From: Tranquillimonas alkanivorans
GTDB taxonomy: Bacteria > Pseudomonadota > Alphaproteobacteria > Rhodobacterales > Rhodobacteraceae
Assembly: GCF_900115595.1 (NCBI RefSeq)
Contig: NZ_FOXA01000001.1
Location: forward strand, 638,643 to 702,642
Direction: 5' to 3'
DNA: 64,000 nt
Below are positions 1 to 9,147 of this stretch, piece by piece. Position 1 is the stretch's first letter, and each line of letters opens with the position of its first letter. The translations under genes were made by a program, and so were the position numbers. The notes under the pieces are model-generated. The model was not told the origin of the DNA, did not search any database, and was given only the letters and a program-made list of their open reading frames with translations.

Positions 1-143
1 TGCGTGCGAACCAGGTATGTCCCGGCGATCGCCGTCAGAACCACGATCAGAAGCGTCGGCCACAGCCCGATCAGGCCACCGACCTGGATGAACAGGGCGA
101 TCTCGATCAGGGGAATGGCAACGAACAGCGCGAACAGCCACAT
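1..143 (-). CDS. fxsA: FxsA family membrane protein (N-terminal part only)
   Basis: The reverse strand from 143 reads ATG followed by 46 codons that run off the left edge. The peptide begins MWLFALFVAIPLIEIALFIQ and continues with a second hydrophobic stretch (WPTLLIVVLTAIAGTYLV). The pattern of an amphipathic-hydrophobic start with PLIEIALF and a GLWPTL turn is typical of FxsA, a small inner-membrane protein with four hydrophobic segments whose E. coli homologue relieves F-plasmid exclusion of phage T7. Its normal cellular role is unknown. It is divergent from the TimA-like gene at 248, a common arrangement in alphaproteobacteria. Only the first third is present, so the C-terminus cannot be judged. 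Confidence 0.8.
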   Translation of the reverse strand, partial: MWLFALFVAIPLIEIALFIQVGGLIGLWPTLLIVVLTAIAGTYLVRT

Positions 144-247
144 TAGGCAACCTCCAGTCGGGAGCAGCGGTAGACTTGGTCTGCCCCGCCACCTACATAG
201 GAGGACGACCTGCCTGATACCAACCCCGCCCGCCGAAAGAGGTGTTG

Positions 248-916
248 ATGAACTCTGCCATTATCCAGCTTCTGGTCCTGGCCGGAATCGCGGTTTTCCT
301 GATCCTGAGACTGCGTAGCGTGCTGGGAACGCGCGACGGGTTCGAGAAACCGCCTCTTTCGAAGCCGTCCCAAGGCGACCGCCTGCGCAGCTCTCGTCCC
401 GAGTTCGAGGTCATCGAGGGCGGCCCCGACCGCGACATCACCGATCACGTCGCCGACGGTTCGGACGACGCGAAGGCTCTGGCCGCAATGAAAATGACCG
501 AGCCGGGCTTTTCCGTCAGCGAATTCCTGCAGGGCGCACGCTCGGCCTACGAGATGATTCTGATGGGCTTCGAGCGCGGCGAGATGGACGAGATCCGCGA
601 CTTCCTGGCCGAAGACGTCGCCGCCGTTTTCGAGGACGTGATCGCGCAGCGCCAGGAACAGGGCCTTCAGATCGAGGCGAATTTCGTCGGTGTACGTGAA
701 GTGACGCTGGTCCGCGCCACCTTCGACCGCAATACCCGCGAGGGCGAGATTACCGTTCGCTTCCTGGGCGAACTGACGTCCGTCGTCCGCGACGCCGAGG
801 GCGAAATCGTCGAGGGCAGTGCGACCGAGATCAAGCGCCAGCGCGACATTTGGACGTTCGGCCGGGTGTTCGGCACCGACGACCCGAACTGGAAGCTGGT
901 CGCCACCGGGGAATGA
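248..916 (+). CDS. timA: Tim44/TimA-like membrane-anchored protein
   Basis: A 222-residue protein with one N-terminal transmembrane helix (about residues 5-20, IIQLLVLAGIAVFLILRL) followed by a short charged linker and a Tim44-like fold from about residue 80 (SVSEFLQGARSAYEMILMGF, then EIRDFLAEDVAAVFEDVI). Tim44-domain proteins bind membranes or partner proteins; the alphaproteobacterial TimA group is related to the mitochondrial import motor scaffold, but its bacterial role is not established. The ATG at 248 is preferred over the TTG/GTG just upstream because AGAGG ends at 242. It stands at the head of a timA-mltA-smr operon, with mltA starting 1 base after its stop codon. Confidence 0.8.
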   Translation: MNSAIIQLLVLAGIAVFLILRLRSVLGTRDGFEKPPLSKPSQGDRLRSSRPEFEVIEGGPDRDITDHVADGSDDAKALAAMKMTEPGFSVSEFLQGARSAYEMILMGFERGEMDEIRDFLAEDVAAVFEDVIAQRQEQGLQIEANFVGVREVTLVRATFDRNTREGEITVRFLGELTSVVRDAEGEIVEGSATEIKRQRDIWTFGRVFGTDDPNWKLVATGE

Positions 917-917
917 T

Positions 918-1946
918 ATGCGGTACCTCGGCGCGGTTCTCCTCGCGGCGTTCTCTGCCATGACGCCGCCCGCCGCGGCCGAGGTACGCCACACCATCCT
1001 GAGCTTCGAAGACCTCGAAGGATGGGCCGATGACGATCATTCGGCCGCGCTCGAGGTGTTCCTGAATACCTGCCGCGACCTCGACCACCCCGAATGGCGC
1101 CCGATCTGCCGCGTAGCCGAGGATCAGACCGACGCGCGCGCCTTCTTCGAGGTCTTCTTTCGCCCGGTCCTAATCGAGGACGGCGAGCCGATGCTCTTCA
1201 CCGGGTACTTCGAGCCGGAACTGACAGGGTCCTTGGTCGAGACCGAGCGCTTCAAGTACCCCCTCTACAGCCTGCCGCCCGACATCGACACGGCCGCGCC
1301 ATGGTATTCGCGCGCCGAGATCGAAGAAGACGGCGTGCTGCAAGGCCAGGGGCTCGAGATCGCTTGGGTCGACAACCCGGTGGACGCTTTCTTCCTGCAT
1401 GTGCAGGGCAGCGGGCGGATCCGCCTGCCGGACGGGTCGTCGCTTCGGGTTGGCTATGCCGGCAAGAACGGGCACGACTACCGGTCCATCGGCCGCGAAC
1501 TCGTGCGCCGCGGCATTTACGAGGCGCACCAGGTCTCGGCGCAGGTCATCCGGAACTGGGTCCACCGCAACCCGGCCGAGGGGCTGGCGTTGCTGCGGCA
1601 CAACCCCTCCTACGTTTTCTTCCGAGTCCTCTCGCGCCTGCCTGCGCACAAGGGTCCGCTGGGCGCGATGAACCGCTCGATCACCGAATTCCGGTCGATC
1701 GCCGTCGATCCGGCCTTCACTCCGCTCGGCGCGCCGGTCTGGATCGAGAAGGACGGAAACCAGCCAATGCGGCGGCTCATGGTCGCGCAGGACACCGGAT
1801 CCGCCATAAAGGGACCGCAGCGGGCGGACATCTTCTTCGGGACCGGGGCCAAGGCCGGGCGCGAGGCCGGGACGATCAAGGACCCGGGCCGGATGGTCGT
1901 CCTGCTGCCGATCCAGCGCGCCTACGCGCTCGCCCCGGAGGTCTGA
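918..1946 (+). CDS. mltA: Membrane-bound lytic murein transglycosylase A
   Basis: A 342-residue exported muramidase that cleaves the glycan strand of peptidoglycan with formation of 1,6-anhydromuramic acid. The start at 918 gives a signal peptide (RYLGAVLLAAFSAMTPPAAAE); no lipobox Cys is evident, unlike E. coli MltA. The MltA domain contains FTGYFEPEL, DIDTAAPWYSRAEIE and FLHVQGSGRIRLPDG. The C-terminal 3D domain (about residues 245-340) has AVDPAFTPLGAPVWIE and the three Asp-type motif ending QDTGSAIKGPQRADIFFGTG. It follows timA directly and precedes smr by 4 bases, so the three are almost certainly co-transcribed. Confidence 0.93.
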   Translation: MRYLGAVLLAAFSAMTPPAAAEVRHTILSFEDLEGWADDDHSAALEVFLNTCRDLDHPEWRPICRVAEDQTDARAFFEVFFRPVLIEDGEPMLFTGYFEPELTGSLVETERFKYPLYSLPPDIDTAAPWYSRAEIEEDGVLQGQGLEIAWVDNPVDAFFLHVQGSGRIRLPDGSSLRVGYAGKNGHDYRSIGRELVRRGIYEAHQVSAQVIRNWVHRNPAEGLALLRHNPSYVFFRVLSRLPAHKGPLGAMNRSITEFRSIAVDPAFTPLGAPVWIEKDGNQPMRRLMVAQDTGSAIKGPQRADIFFGTGAKAGREAGTIKDPGRMVVLLPIQRAYALAPEV

Positions 1947-1950
1947 GACC

Positions 1951-2550
1951 GTGTCCCGGCGCAAGACCCGCGGGCTGCGGCCCGAGGAGCGTGAGCTTTG
2001 GCAGAAGGTGGCGCGGACGGCGGCACCGCTGCACCCCGAGCGCCGAGCGCCCGCGCCAGAAGAGCCCAAGGCGGGGCCGCCGATGCAGCACTCGGCTTCT
2101 CCGCCCGAACCCGTCCGGCCCTTCCGCGTCGGAGAAACTGCGTCCTCGACCTCCGGTCCCGATCTAGCCCCGCGGCTGTCCGAGCAGTTGTCGCGCGACG
2201 CGCTTCAGATGGACCGCAAGGCTTTCACCCGGATGAAGCGCGGCAAGCTGGGTGTCGAAGGACGGCTGGACCTTCACGGCATGACCTTGGCGCAGGCGCA
2301 CCCCAGACTGAACGAGTTCATCCTGTCGGCCCATGCGCAGGGAAAACGGTTGGTGTTGGTCATCACGGGCAAGGGGAAGTCCAAGGGCAACGACGGCCCG
2401 ATCCCCGAGCGGCGGGGGCTGCTGAAGCACCAGGTGCCGCAATGGCTGCGCAGCGGGCCGTTGCGCGCCGCCGTGCTGCAGATCAGCGAAGCCCATCAAA
2501 GCCACGGTGGCTCAGGGGCGTACTACGTTTACCTCCGTCGCCGCAGATAG
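1951..2550 (+). CDS. Smr-domain protein (putative endonuclease)
   Basis: A 199-residue protein starting at GTG 1951, 4 bases after mltA. The first 90 residues are basic, proline-rich and probably disordered. The C-terminal Smr domain (about residues 105-199) shows GRLDLHGMTLAQA, VLVITGKGKS, LLKHQVPQWL and the closing HGGSGAYYVYLRRR. Smr domains are found in MutS2 and in free-standing nickases that act on DNA or RNA; in Rhodobacteraceae this free-standing form sits after mltA, and its substrate is unknown. The last 39 bases overlap the 3' end of the convergent MFS gene. Confidence 0.88.
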   Translation: MSRRKTRGLRPEERELWQKVARTAAPLHPERRAPAPEEPKAGPPMQHSASPPEPVRPFRVGETASSTSGPDLAPRLSEQLSRDALQMDRKAFTRMKRGKLGVEGRLDLHGMTLAQAHPRLNEFILSAHAQGKRLVLVITGKGKSKGNDGPIPERRGLLKHQVPQWLRSGPLRAAVLQISEAHQSHGGSGAYYVYLRRRR

Positions 2551-3756
2551 CAGCGGGCGTGCCCGTGCGATGCCGGTGCCGACGAGCACGGCAGCGCTGA
2601 CGAAGTAGACGGCGATGCCTATCATCTGGTTCTCGAAAACGATTCCCTTATCGATTAGCGCGCCCGTCAGTCCCGGCCCGATTGCCGTGCCCAGCACCAT
2701 CGCCGCCGCGGCCAGCGACTTGATCCCGCCGAGGTACCGCGTGCCGTAGAACTCGGCCCAGAAGGCGTTTGGGACAGTCTGGTTCGCCCCCTGTGACAGG
2801 CCCATCAGCGCCATGGCTATGGCGGCCGTGCCAAGTGTGCCTGCCTGGCTCATCAGCACGAAGCCGGCCGCCATGGGAAGCTGGTACAGAGGCATCAGCC
2901 TTACGGTCCCGATCCGGTCGATCACAGCGCCGGATCCCAGCATCGACAGGATGGACGCGCTCGTAAATACCGGAAACAGCGCCACGAGGCCCATATGCTC
3001 CCAGCCCTTCGTCTCGGCCAGGTGCACCTGCTGGAAGAAGAACGCGGTGCTGAATGCCGCGGGAGCAAGCAGAGCCGGCACGATGAACCAGAACAGCCAG
3101 TGGCGCAGCATCCGCACACGCGTCCATTGTTCGCCCAGCATGCCGACAGCCTGCGTCTCGGCGGCCGCCGATTGCGGCGTGCGTTCGAGACGGAGAAGCG
3201 GGATCAGCAGCGGGACCAGCGCCAAAGGCACGATCGCCGCGACCACCCATAGCGCGCGCCAGTCGAACGGCCCCAGGAGCGCCACGAAGGCCAAGGGGAG
3301 AAACGCCTCGCCGGTTGCGACGCCCAGCGTGGCGACCGATAGCGCCCTGCCCCGCGTGGCGACGAACCACCGCGCCATGGCGACCATGGCGATCAGGCCC
3401 GACATGCCTTGCCCGAAGAACCGCAGGAAGAAGATCGCGACCGGCAGCAGCCATGCAGCGGGCACCGCGGCCATCAACAGGCTGGCCGAGGCCAAGGCCA
3501 CCAGGACGACCGCGCCCAGCACGCGCACCCTGAAGTGATCGGTCAGCAGGCCGGCCCAGACCATCGCGACGGCCGAGGCCGTGGTGCCGGCGGAATAGAT
3601 CGCGCCCCAGGTCCCGTGGCTCAACGCGAACTCATCGCGGATGGCGCCGGCGAAGACCGAGATGAAGAACGTCTGCCCGAAGCTTGAGCAGAACGTCATC
3701 AGGACGCCGACGGCAAGGAACGGCGCGTTGCGGCGGAGAAAGGCGGCGAAGCTCAT
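2512..3756 (-). CDS. Major facilitator superfamily transporter
   Basis: A 414-residue inner-membrane protein with about 12 hydrophobic helices. It starts FAAFLRRNAPFLAVGVLMTF and contains the loop 2-3 signature region (WAGLLTDHFRVRVLG) and a matching repeat in the second half (GSGAVIDRIGTVRLMPLY). The type resembles oxalate/formate-like or aromatic-acid MFS members, but the substrate cannot be inferred. It is transcribed from 3756 toward smr and overlaps its 3' end by 39 bases. It lies 47 bases downstream of the hslU stop codon on the same strand, so it may be read through from hslVU. Confidence 0.85.
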   Translation of the reverse strand: MSFAAFLRRNAPFLAVGVLMTFCSSFGQTFFISVFAGAIRDEFALSHGTWGAIYSAGTTASAVAMVWAGLLTDHFRVRVLGAVVLVALASASLLMAAVPAAWLLPVAIFFLRFFGQGMSGLIAMVAMARWFVATRGRALSVATLGVATGEAFLPLAFVALLGPFDWRALWVVAAIVPLALVPLLIPLLRLERTPQSAAAETQAVGMLGEQWTRVRMLRHWLFWFIVPALLAPAAFSTAFFFQQVHLAETKGWEHMGLVALFPVFTSASILSMLGSGAVIDRIGTVRLMPLYQLPMAAGFVLMSQAGTLGTAAIAMALMGLSQGANQTVPNAFWAEFYGTRYLGGIKSLAAAAMVLGTAIGPGLTGALIDKGIVFENQMIGIAVYFVSAAVLVGTGIARARPLLSAATEVNVVRP

Positions 3757-3803
3757 TCCGCCTGTCTCTGCCTCTCGCTACGGAATGGGAAGCGGAAAAC
3801 GCG

Positions 3804-5114
3804 TCAGAGGACGTACCGGCTGACGTCCACCGACCGCGACAGCTCGCCCAGGTTCTTCTCGACAAAATCGCCGTTTACGACGACGGACTCCCCGCCCCGG
3901 TCGGGCGCGGTGAAGCTCAGTTCCTCGAACACCCGTTCCATGATCGTATAGAGCCGCCGCGCGCCGATATTCTCGACCGACTGGTTCACCTCGGCCGCGA
4001 TGCGGGCCAGCGCGGCAATACCGTCATCGGTAAATTCGACCTCGACACCCTCGGTCTTCATCAGGGCCGCGTACTGTCGGGTCAATGCGTTGTCGGTTTC
4101 GGTGAGGATGCGGACGAAGTCCTGCTCGGTCAGCGCACGCAACTCGACCCGGATCGGAAGGCGGCCCTGAAGCTCGGGCAGCAGGTCCGAGGGCTTGGCG
4201 ATGTGGAAGGCGCCCGAGGCGATGAACAGGATGTGGTCGGTCTTCACCGGGCCATACTTGGTGCTGACGGTCGTGCCTTCGATCAGCGGCAGCAGGTCGC
4301 GCTGCACACCTTCACGTGAAACATCTCCGCCACGGGCGTCGGACCGGGCGCAGACCTTGTCGATCTCGTCCAGGAAGACGATCCCGTTCTCCTGCACGGA
4401 CTCAAGCGCGGCCTTGTTCACCGTCTCGTCGTCCAGGAGCTTGTCGGCCTCTTCCCCGATCAGGATTTCGTAGCTCTCGGACACCGTCATCTTCTTGCGA
4501 ACGGTGCGCCCCTGGAACGCTTTCCCGAACAGGTCGCCCAGGTTCATCATGCCGCCCATCTGACCCGGTTGCATCCCCGGAAGCTCCATCCCGCCCAGCG
4601 GGTTCGAGGTATCCTGCACATCGAGCTCGATCTCGGTATCGTCCAGCTCTCCGGCGCGAAGTTTGCGGCGGAACATCTCGATCGTCTGCTCACGCGCATT
4701 TTCGCCGGAGATTGCGCGCAGCACCCGATCTTCCGCGTGTTCCTGAGCCCGTGACTTCACGTCCTCGCGCATGAAGTCGCGGGTCTGGGTGATCGCCGTC
4801 TCCACCAGGTCGCGCACGATCTGCTCAACATCCCGCCCGACATAGCCGACCTCGGTGAACTTCGTCGCCTCGACCTTGACGAAGGGCGCGCGGGCGAGCT
4901 TGGCCAGCCGGCGGCTGATCTCGGTCTTGCCGACGCCGGTGGGGCCGATCATCAGGATGTTCTTGGGATAGACCTCTTCCCGCAGGTCGGCACCGAGCTG
5001 CTTGCGGCGCCAGCGGTTGCGAAGCGCCACAGCGACGGCGCGCTTGGCGTCCTTCTGGCCGATGATGAAACGGTCGAGCTCGCTGACGATCTCGCGGGGG
5101 GTCAGGTCGGTCAT
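3804..5114 (-). CDS. hslU: ATP-dependent protease ATPase subunit HslU
   Basis: A 436-residue AAA+ unfoldase that feeds substrates into HslV. The Walker [11 protein letters not shown] is near residue 60, Walker B appears as IVFLDEIDK, and sensor and C-terminal regions end with the conserved tail VSRYVL that inserts into HslV pockets. The intermediate (I) domain is present between the two Walker motifs. The start is ATG 5114 ([19 protein letters not shown]), the usual beginning of the family; an in-frame upstream extension exists but is poorly conserved. The partner gene hslV is upstream on the same strand, separated by about 70 bases that hold two strong hairpins. Confidence 0.97.
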   Translation of the reverse strand: MTDLTPREIVSELDRFIIGQKDAKRAVAVALRNRWRRKQLGADLREEVYPKNILMIGPTGVGKTEISRRLAKLARAPFVKVEATKFTEVGYVGRDVEQIVRDLVETAITQTRDFMREDVKSRAQEHAEDRVLRAISGENAREQTIEMFRRKLRAGELDDTEIELDVQDTSNPLGGMELPGMQPGQMGGMMNLGDLFGKAFQGRTVRKKMTVSESYEILIGEEADKLLDDETVNKAALESVQENGIVFLDEIDKVCARSDARGGDVSREGVQRDLLPLIEGTTVSTKYGPVKTDHILFIASGAFHIAKPSDLLPELQGRLPIRVELRALTEQDFVRILTETDNALTRQYAALMKTEGVEVEFTDDGIAALARIAAEVNQSVENIGARRLYTIMERVFEELSFTAPDRGGESVVVNGDFVEKNLGELSRSVDVSRYVL

Positions 5115-5141
5115 GTTCGTCCTCGGGTGATGCTGGGCCCG

Positions 5142-5186
5142 AAATCCTTGTAAAGGATTTTGGGAAGGCTCTTTCAAAGAGCCTTC
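5142..5186. terminator. Two tandem perfect hairpins between hslV and hslU
   Basis: Bases 5142-5160 form AAATCCTT-GTA-AAGGATTT (8-bp stem). Bases 5164-5186 form GAAGGCTCTTT-C-AAAGAGCCTTC, a perfect 11-bp stem whose outer bases enter the hslV stop codon. Neither is followed by a clean U tract on the minus strand, so they may be partial terminators or mRNA-stability elements that set the HslV:HslU ratio. Similar A/T-rich palindromes recur near 9110 and 37301. Confidence 0.6.
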
Positions 5187-5742
5187 ATGCCTCGATGGTT
5201 TCGACGGTCAGGTTGCCGTTGGTGTACACGCAGATGTCGGCAGCGATTGCCATGGCGCGGCGGGCGATCTCTTCGGCCGGCAGGTCGCGGTCCATCATCG
5301 CCCGTCCGGCGGCGAGAGCATAATTGCCACCCGACCCGATGGCCGTCACGTCATGCTCGGGTTCCAGAACGTCGCCGGCGCCGGTGATCACGAACAGGTC
5401 GCGCCCATCCGACACGATCAGCATCGCCTCGAGCTTCTGCAGGTACTTGTCCGTGCGCCAGTCCTTTGCAAGCTCTACCGCCGCGCGCTGCAATTGGCCC
5501 GGCGTCTGTTCGAGTTTCGCCTCGAGCCGCTCCAGAAGCGCAAAGGCATCGGCCGTCGATCCGGCGAATCCCGCTACGATGTCGTAGCCACCGGGGCTGA
5601 GACGGCGCACCTTCCGCGCGGTTCCCTTGATCACCGTCTGGCCCAGGCTCACCTGCCCGTCGCCCGCGATCACCACCTGTCCGCCCTTGCGCACGCCGAT
5701 GATCGTCGTGCCGTGCCAGCCGGGAAACTCGTCCTGCGCCAT
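5185..5742 (-). CDS. hslV: ATP-dependent protease peptidase subunit HslV
   Basis: A 185-residue cytosolic threonine peptidase of the proteasome beta family; twelve subunits form the proteolytic core capped by HslU. After a short propeptide ([10 protein letters not shown]) comes [20 protein letters not shown], where the first Thr is the nucleophile once the propeptide is removed. [13 protein letters not shown] and the terminal TVETIEA region are typical. The ATG at 5742 has GGAGG-like purines just upstream. It heads the hslVU operon. No convincing heat-shock sigma-32 promoter could be made out in the 75-base gap upstream. Confidence 0.97.
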   Translation of the reverse strand: MAQDEFPGWHGTTIIGVRKGGQVVIAGDGQVSLGQTVIKGTARKVRRLSPGGYDIVAGFAGSTADAFALLERLEAKLEQTPGQLQRAAVELAKDWRTDKYLQKLEAMLIVSDGRDLFVITGAGDVLEPEHDVTAIGSGGNYALAAGRAMMDRDLPAEEIARRAMAIAADICVYTNGNLTVETIEA

Positions 5743-5817
5743 GCGCCCTCCTTCGTCTTTCGGAGGCTATATGGACACCGGGACGCCGAATGCCAACCGG
5801 ACGGGCGGGATGGCGCC

Positions 5818-7107
5818 TCAGACCAGCACGTCCATCGCCGTCTGCTCGCCTACGCCGAAGACGCGCTTATAGCGTGCCACCTCGTCCGCCGGACCCATCG
5901 CCTTGTTCGGGTTATCACTCAGCTTCACCGTGGGACGGCCGTTGGCGGCCACCGCCTTGCAGACCAGGCTGAAGGGGCGCAGCGCGTCGTTCGGGACTAA
6001 TCCGCGGAAGTCGTTGGTCAACAGCGTGCCCCAGCCGAATGAGACGCGCGTGCGGTCGCCGAAACGCGCCTGAAGCTCGATGATCTTGTCGACGTCCAGC
6101 CCGTCCGAAAAAATCACCAGCTTCTTCTTCGGATCCTCGCCCCTCGACTTCCACCACGCGATCGCCGTCTCGGCCCCCTGCACCGGGTCGCCCGAGTCGA
6201 TGCGGATTCCTGTCCAGCCCGCCAGCCAGTCCGGCGCATGGGCCAGGAAACCACGCGTGCCGTAGGTGTCGGGCAGGATGATGCGCAGGTTGCCATCGTG
6301 TTCTTCATGCCAGTCGGACAGCACGTCATAGGGCGCGAGAGCGAGTTCTTCATCGTTCTCGGCGAGAGCGGAGTAGACCATCGGCAGCTCGTGCGCATTT
6401 GTCCCGATCGCCTCGACCTCGCGCCGCATGGCGATCAGGCAGTTCGAGGTGCCCACGAACTTGTTCCCCAGCCCCTCGATCATCGCCTGTACGCACCAGT
6501 CCTGCCACAGGAACGAATGGCGACGGCGCGTGCCGAAGTCTGCCACGCGCAGGTCGGGGACGTCGCGCAGGCGCTCGATCTTCTCCCACAGCTTGGTCAT
6601 CGCGCGGGCGTAGAGAACCTGAAGCTCGAAGCGGCCCATGTCGTTGATGACGGCGCGGCCGCGCAACTCCATCAGGACGGCCAGCGCCGGGATCTCCCAC
6701 AGCATGACCTCCGGCCACTTGCCCTCGAACGTCAGCTCGTACTGTCCGTCGCGCTTTTCCAGGTGATACGGCGGCAGACGCAGGTTCTCGAACCACTCCA
6801 TGAAGTCGGGGCGGAACATCTGGCGCTTGCCGTAGAAGGTGTTGCCGCGCAGCCAAGTCGATTCCCCGCGGCTCAGCGAAAGTGAGCGGATATGGTCGAG
6901 CTGTTCGCGCAGTTCGCCCTCGTCGATCAGCTCGGCCAGCCGGATCGACTTGGTCCGATTGATTAGGCTGAACGTCACGTGCGTGTCCGGCTTGTTGCGG
7001 AACACGGACTGGCACATTAGCAGCTTGTAAAAGTCGGTGTCGATCAGGGAGCGGACGATCGGGTCGATCTTCCACTTGTGATTATAGACGCGTGTCGCGA
7101 TGTCCAT
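5818..7107 (-). CDS. pncB: Nicotinate phosphoribosyltransferase
   Basis: A 429-residue enzyme that converts nicotinate and PRPP (with ATP hydrolysis) to nicotinate mononucleotide in the Preiss-Handler route. The N-terminus has the substrate-site motif [18 protein letters not shown], followed by the family motifs [41 protein letters not shown] and [17 protein letters not shown]. The phosphate-binding loop region is [11 protein letters not shown], and LLTNDFRGL follows. The length is normal for the bacterial type. It lies 4 bases downstream of pncA on the same strand, so nicotinamide deamidation and nicotinate capture are encoded together. Confidence 0.96.
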   Translation of the reverse strand: MDIATRVYNHKWKIDPIVRSLIDTDFYKLLMCQSVFRNKPDTHVTFSLINRTKSIRLAELIDEGELREQLDHIRSLSLSRGESTWLRGNTFYGKRQMFRPDFMEWFENLRLPPYHLEKRDGQYELTFEGKWPEVMLWEIPALAVLMELRGRAVINDMGRFELQVLYARAMTKLWEKIERLRDVPDLRVADFGTRRRHSFLWQDWCVQAMIEGLGNKFVGTSNCLIAMRREVEAIGTNAHELPMVYSALAENDEELALAPYDVLSDWHEEHDGNLRIILPDTYGTRGFLAHAPDWLAGWTGIRIDSGDPVQGAETAIAWWKSRGEDPKKKLVIFSDGLDVDKIIELQARFGDRTRVSFGWGTLLTNDFRGLVPNDALRPFSLVCKAVAANGRPTVKLSDNPNKAMGPADEVARYKRVFGVGEQTAMDVLV

Positions 7108-7111
7108 CGGC

Positions 7112-7717
7112 TCAGTCCAAGCTAACGCCGGCCGCGCGCATGCCCTCTCGGGCGGCGGCGAGCGAGCCGTCGAGGTCGATGGCGCCGGTCAGATCCTTGC
7201 GCACCGAAACGGCGAAGCCCAGCTTCGCCGCGTCCACGGCCGAGAAGTTCACGCAGAAGTCCAGTGCCAGCCCGACGCAGGTGACATGCGTGACCCCGCG
7301 CGTGCGCAGGTAGCCCTCGAGCCCCGTCGGCGTCTTGTGGTCATTTTCAAAGAAGGCCGAGTAGCTGTCGATCGACGTGCGAAACCCCTTGCGGATGATC
7401 AGGTCGGCCGGGTCCGTGTTCAGGTCGGAATGAAACTCGGCGCCGTGGCTGCCCTGCACGCAGTGGTCGGGCCACAGCACCTGCGGTCCGTAGGGAAATC
7501 CGGTGACCGAGAACGGATCAAGCCCCTCGTGCTGGGATGCGAAGGAGGAATGGCCGGACGGGTGCCAGTCCTGCGTAAAGACACGGACGTGGAACTGGGA
7601 CAGCAGCTCGTTGATGCCGTGGACGATCTGGTCGCCGCCTTCGACGGCGAGGGCGCCGCCCGGGCAAAAGTCGTTCTGGACGTCGATGACGAGCAGGGCT
7701 TCGTGGGGCTCACGCAT
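7112..7717 (-). CDS. pncA: Nicotinamidase
   Basis: A 201-residue cytosolic isochorismatase-fold amidase converting nicotinamide to nicotinate. The catalytic Asp lies in [19 protein letters not shown] at the N-terminus, metal ligands are in [13 protein letters not shown], the catalytic Lys in [17 protein letters not shown], and the nucleophilic Cys in [14 protein letters not shown]. The start at ATG 7717 is chosen because GGAGGG lies just upstream and the protein then matches family length; the longer in-frame extension is arginine- and alanine-rich shadow. It forms an operon with pncB. Confidence 0.95.
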   Translation of the reverse strand: MREPHEALLVIDVQNDFCPGGALAVEGGDQIVHGINELLSQFHVRVFTQDWHPSGHSSFASQHEGLDPFSVTGFPYGPQVLWPDHCVQGSHGAEFHSDLNTDPADLIIRKGFRTSIDSYSAFFENDHKTPTGLEGYLRTRGVTHVTCVGLALDFCVNFSAVDAAKLGFAVSVRKDLTGAIDLDGSLAAAREGMRAAGVSLD

Positions 7718-7790
7718 CGAGGCACCCTCCTGATAACGGTAATTGGAACCTGCTATGCGGGCGCGTGGCGCGGTGTCAACCGAAGGGCGC

Positions 7791-8108
7791 TCAGAGCAGC
7801 GCGCGGCATGCTTCGGCGCAGTGGCGGCAGGCTTCGGCGCAGCGCTGGCAATGCGCATCCTCATGCTGCCCACACGTGGCGGCGCAGTCTATGCAGATCT
7901 CGTAGCAGGCCCGGCAAATCTCGTGGGCATGGCGCGAGTTCCCGGCGACCATAAGCACGCAGGCCTCGCACACGGCGATGCAGTCCCGGCAGTCGCGGAT
8001 GCAGTCGGCCATGCCTGCCTCGCCCGCGCACGCGTCCAGACAGGCGGCACACGCGGTCACGCAGTCCTGGCAGGCATCGAGGCAGTTCTGGTGTGTGGTG
8101 TCCAGCAT
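7791..8108 (-). CDS. Cytosolic four-helix-bundle copper storage protein (Csp3-like)
   Basis: A 105-residue protein with 21 cysteines, arranged in repeated CxxxC and CxxC pairs along predicted helices ([20 protein letters not shown], then [32 protein letters not shown] and [15 protein letters not shown]), plus several His. This is the signature of the DUF326/Csp family, tetramers of four-helix bundles that store many Cu(I) ions. No signal peptide is present, so it belongs with the cytosolic Csp3 type rather than exported Csp1. ATG 8108 is preferred because GGAGG precedes it. No copper exporter or CueR-like regulator is adjacent; it sits alone between pncA and the divergent trhO. Confidence 0.88.
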   Translation of the reverse strand: MLDTTHQNCLDACQDCVTACAACLDACAGEAGMADCIRDCRDCIAVCEACVLMVAGNSRHAHEICRACYEICIDCAATCGQHEDAHCQRCAEACRHCAEACRALL

Positions 8109-8194
8109 CGCGTCCTCCAAAGAATCAACCGGGTTACGCCTGTGGCGGTTCCGCGCCTTGCCCGAGCGTCGCGGCGGGCGTAGGAGACCGGGCC

Positions 8195-9097
8195 ATGTTC
8201 ACTGTCGCTGCGCTCTACCGCTTCACCACCTTCGACGACCCGGCTGCCCTGCGCGGGCCACTGCTGGAGGTCTGCGCCCGAAACGGCGTGCGCGGCACGC
8301 TCCTGCTGGCGCGCGAGGGCATCAACGGCACCATCGTCGGCCCGCGTGAGGGCCTCGATGCGACGCTGGAGCATATCCGGACCCTGCCCGGCTGCGCGGA
8401 CATAGAGTGGAAGGAGTCGACTGCACAGGAGATGCCCTTCGGCCGCATGAAGGTCCGCCTCAAGCGCGAGATCGTGACGATGGGCCAGCCCGGGGTCGAC
8501 CCGAAGGCTGCGGTCGGACACTATGTCGAGCCGTCCGAGTGGAACGACCTGATCGCCGCGCCCGACGTGGCGGTGATCGACACTCGGAACGATTACGAGG
8601 TGGCAATCGGCACCTTCGAGGGCGCCGTCGACCCCGAGACGCGGTCGTTCGGCGAGTTTCCCGAATGGTGGGAGAAAAACCGGCACCGCTTCCACAACAA
8701 GCGTATCGCCATGTTCTGCACCGGCGGCATCCGCTGCGAAAAATCCACCAACTTCCTTCTGGGACAGGGAGTGGAGGAGGTTTTTCACCTAAAGGGCGGC
8801 ATCCTGAAATACCTCGAGGAAGTTCCGCAGGATCAGAGCCTTTGGCAGGGCGAGTGTTTCGTGTTCGATGAGCGCGTGGCGGTCGGGCACGGGCTGTCGG
8901 AAGGAACGCATCGGCTCTGCCGCGCCTGCCGTCGTCCGGTGTCGCTCGACGACATGCTGCGCCCCGAGTACGAGGAAGGTGTCCGCTGCCACCGCTGCGT
9001 GGACGAATACACGGACGCGCAGCGCGCGCGCTTCCGAGAACGGCAACGGCAGATGGAGCTGGCCGAGGCGCGCGGACTGGCGCATCTGGGCGGCTGA
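8195..9097 (+). CDS. trhO: tRNA uridine(34) hydroxylase (rhodanese family)
   Basis: A 300-residue protein of the YceA/UPF0176 family, which forms 5-hydroxyuridine at the tRNA wobble position using O2. The N-terminal acylphosphatase-like domain ([20 protein letters not shown]) leads to a rhodanese domain with [12 protein letters not shown] and the active-site Cys in [20 protein letters not shown] zinc-type C-terminal segment ([15 protein letters not shown], then [11 protein letters not shown]) closes the protein. ATG 8195 follows GGAGA. It stands alone, divergent from the copper storage gene and convergent with the nuo-like operon. Confidence 0.95.
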   Translation: MFTVAALYRFTTFDDPAALRGPLLEVCARNGVRGTLLLAREGINGTIVGPREGLDATLEHIRTLPGCADIEWKESTAQEMPFGRMKVRLKREIVTMGQPGVDPKAAVGHYVEPSEWNDLIAAPDVAVIDTRNDYEVAIGTFEGAVDPETRSFGEFPEWWEKNRHRFHNKRIAMFCTGGIRCEKSTNFLLGQGVEEVFHLKGGILKYLEEVPQDQSLWQGECFVFDERVAVGHGLSEGTHRLCRACRRPVSLDDMLRPEYEEGVRCHRCVDEYTDAQRARFRERQRQMELAEARGLAHLGG

Positions 9098-9109
9098 GCG
9101 CGCGCGAGG

Positions 9110-9147
9110 CTTTTCAAAAGAGACTTTGGAAGATCATTCTGAATGAT
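9110..9147. terminator. Hairpins between convergent trhO and nuoN
   Basis: CTTTT-C-AAAAG lies at 9110-9120 and ATCATT-CTG-AATGAT at 9133-9147; the latter includes the nuoN stop codon. The pair sits exactly between two convergent genes and probably ends transcription from both sides. Stems are short and A/T rich in an otherwise G+C-rich region. Confidence 0.5.
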
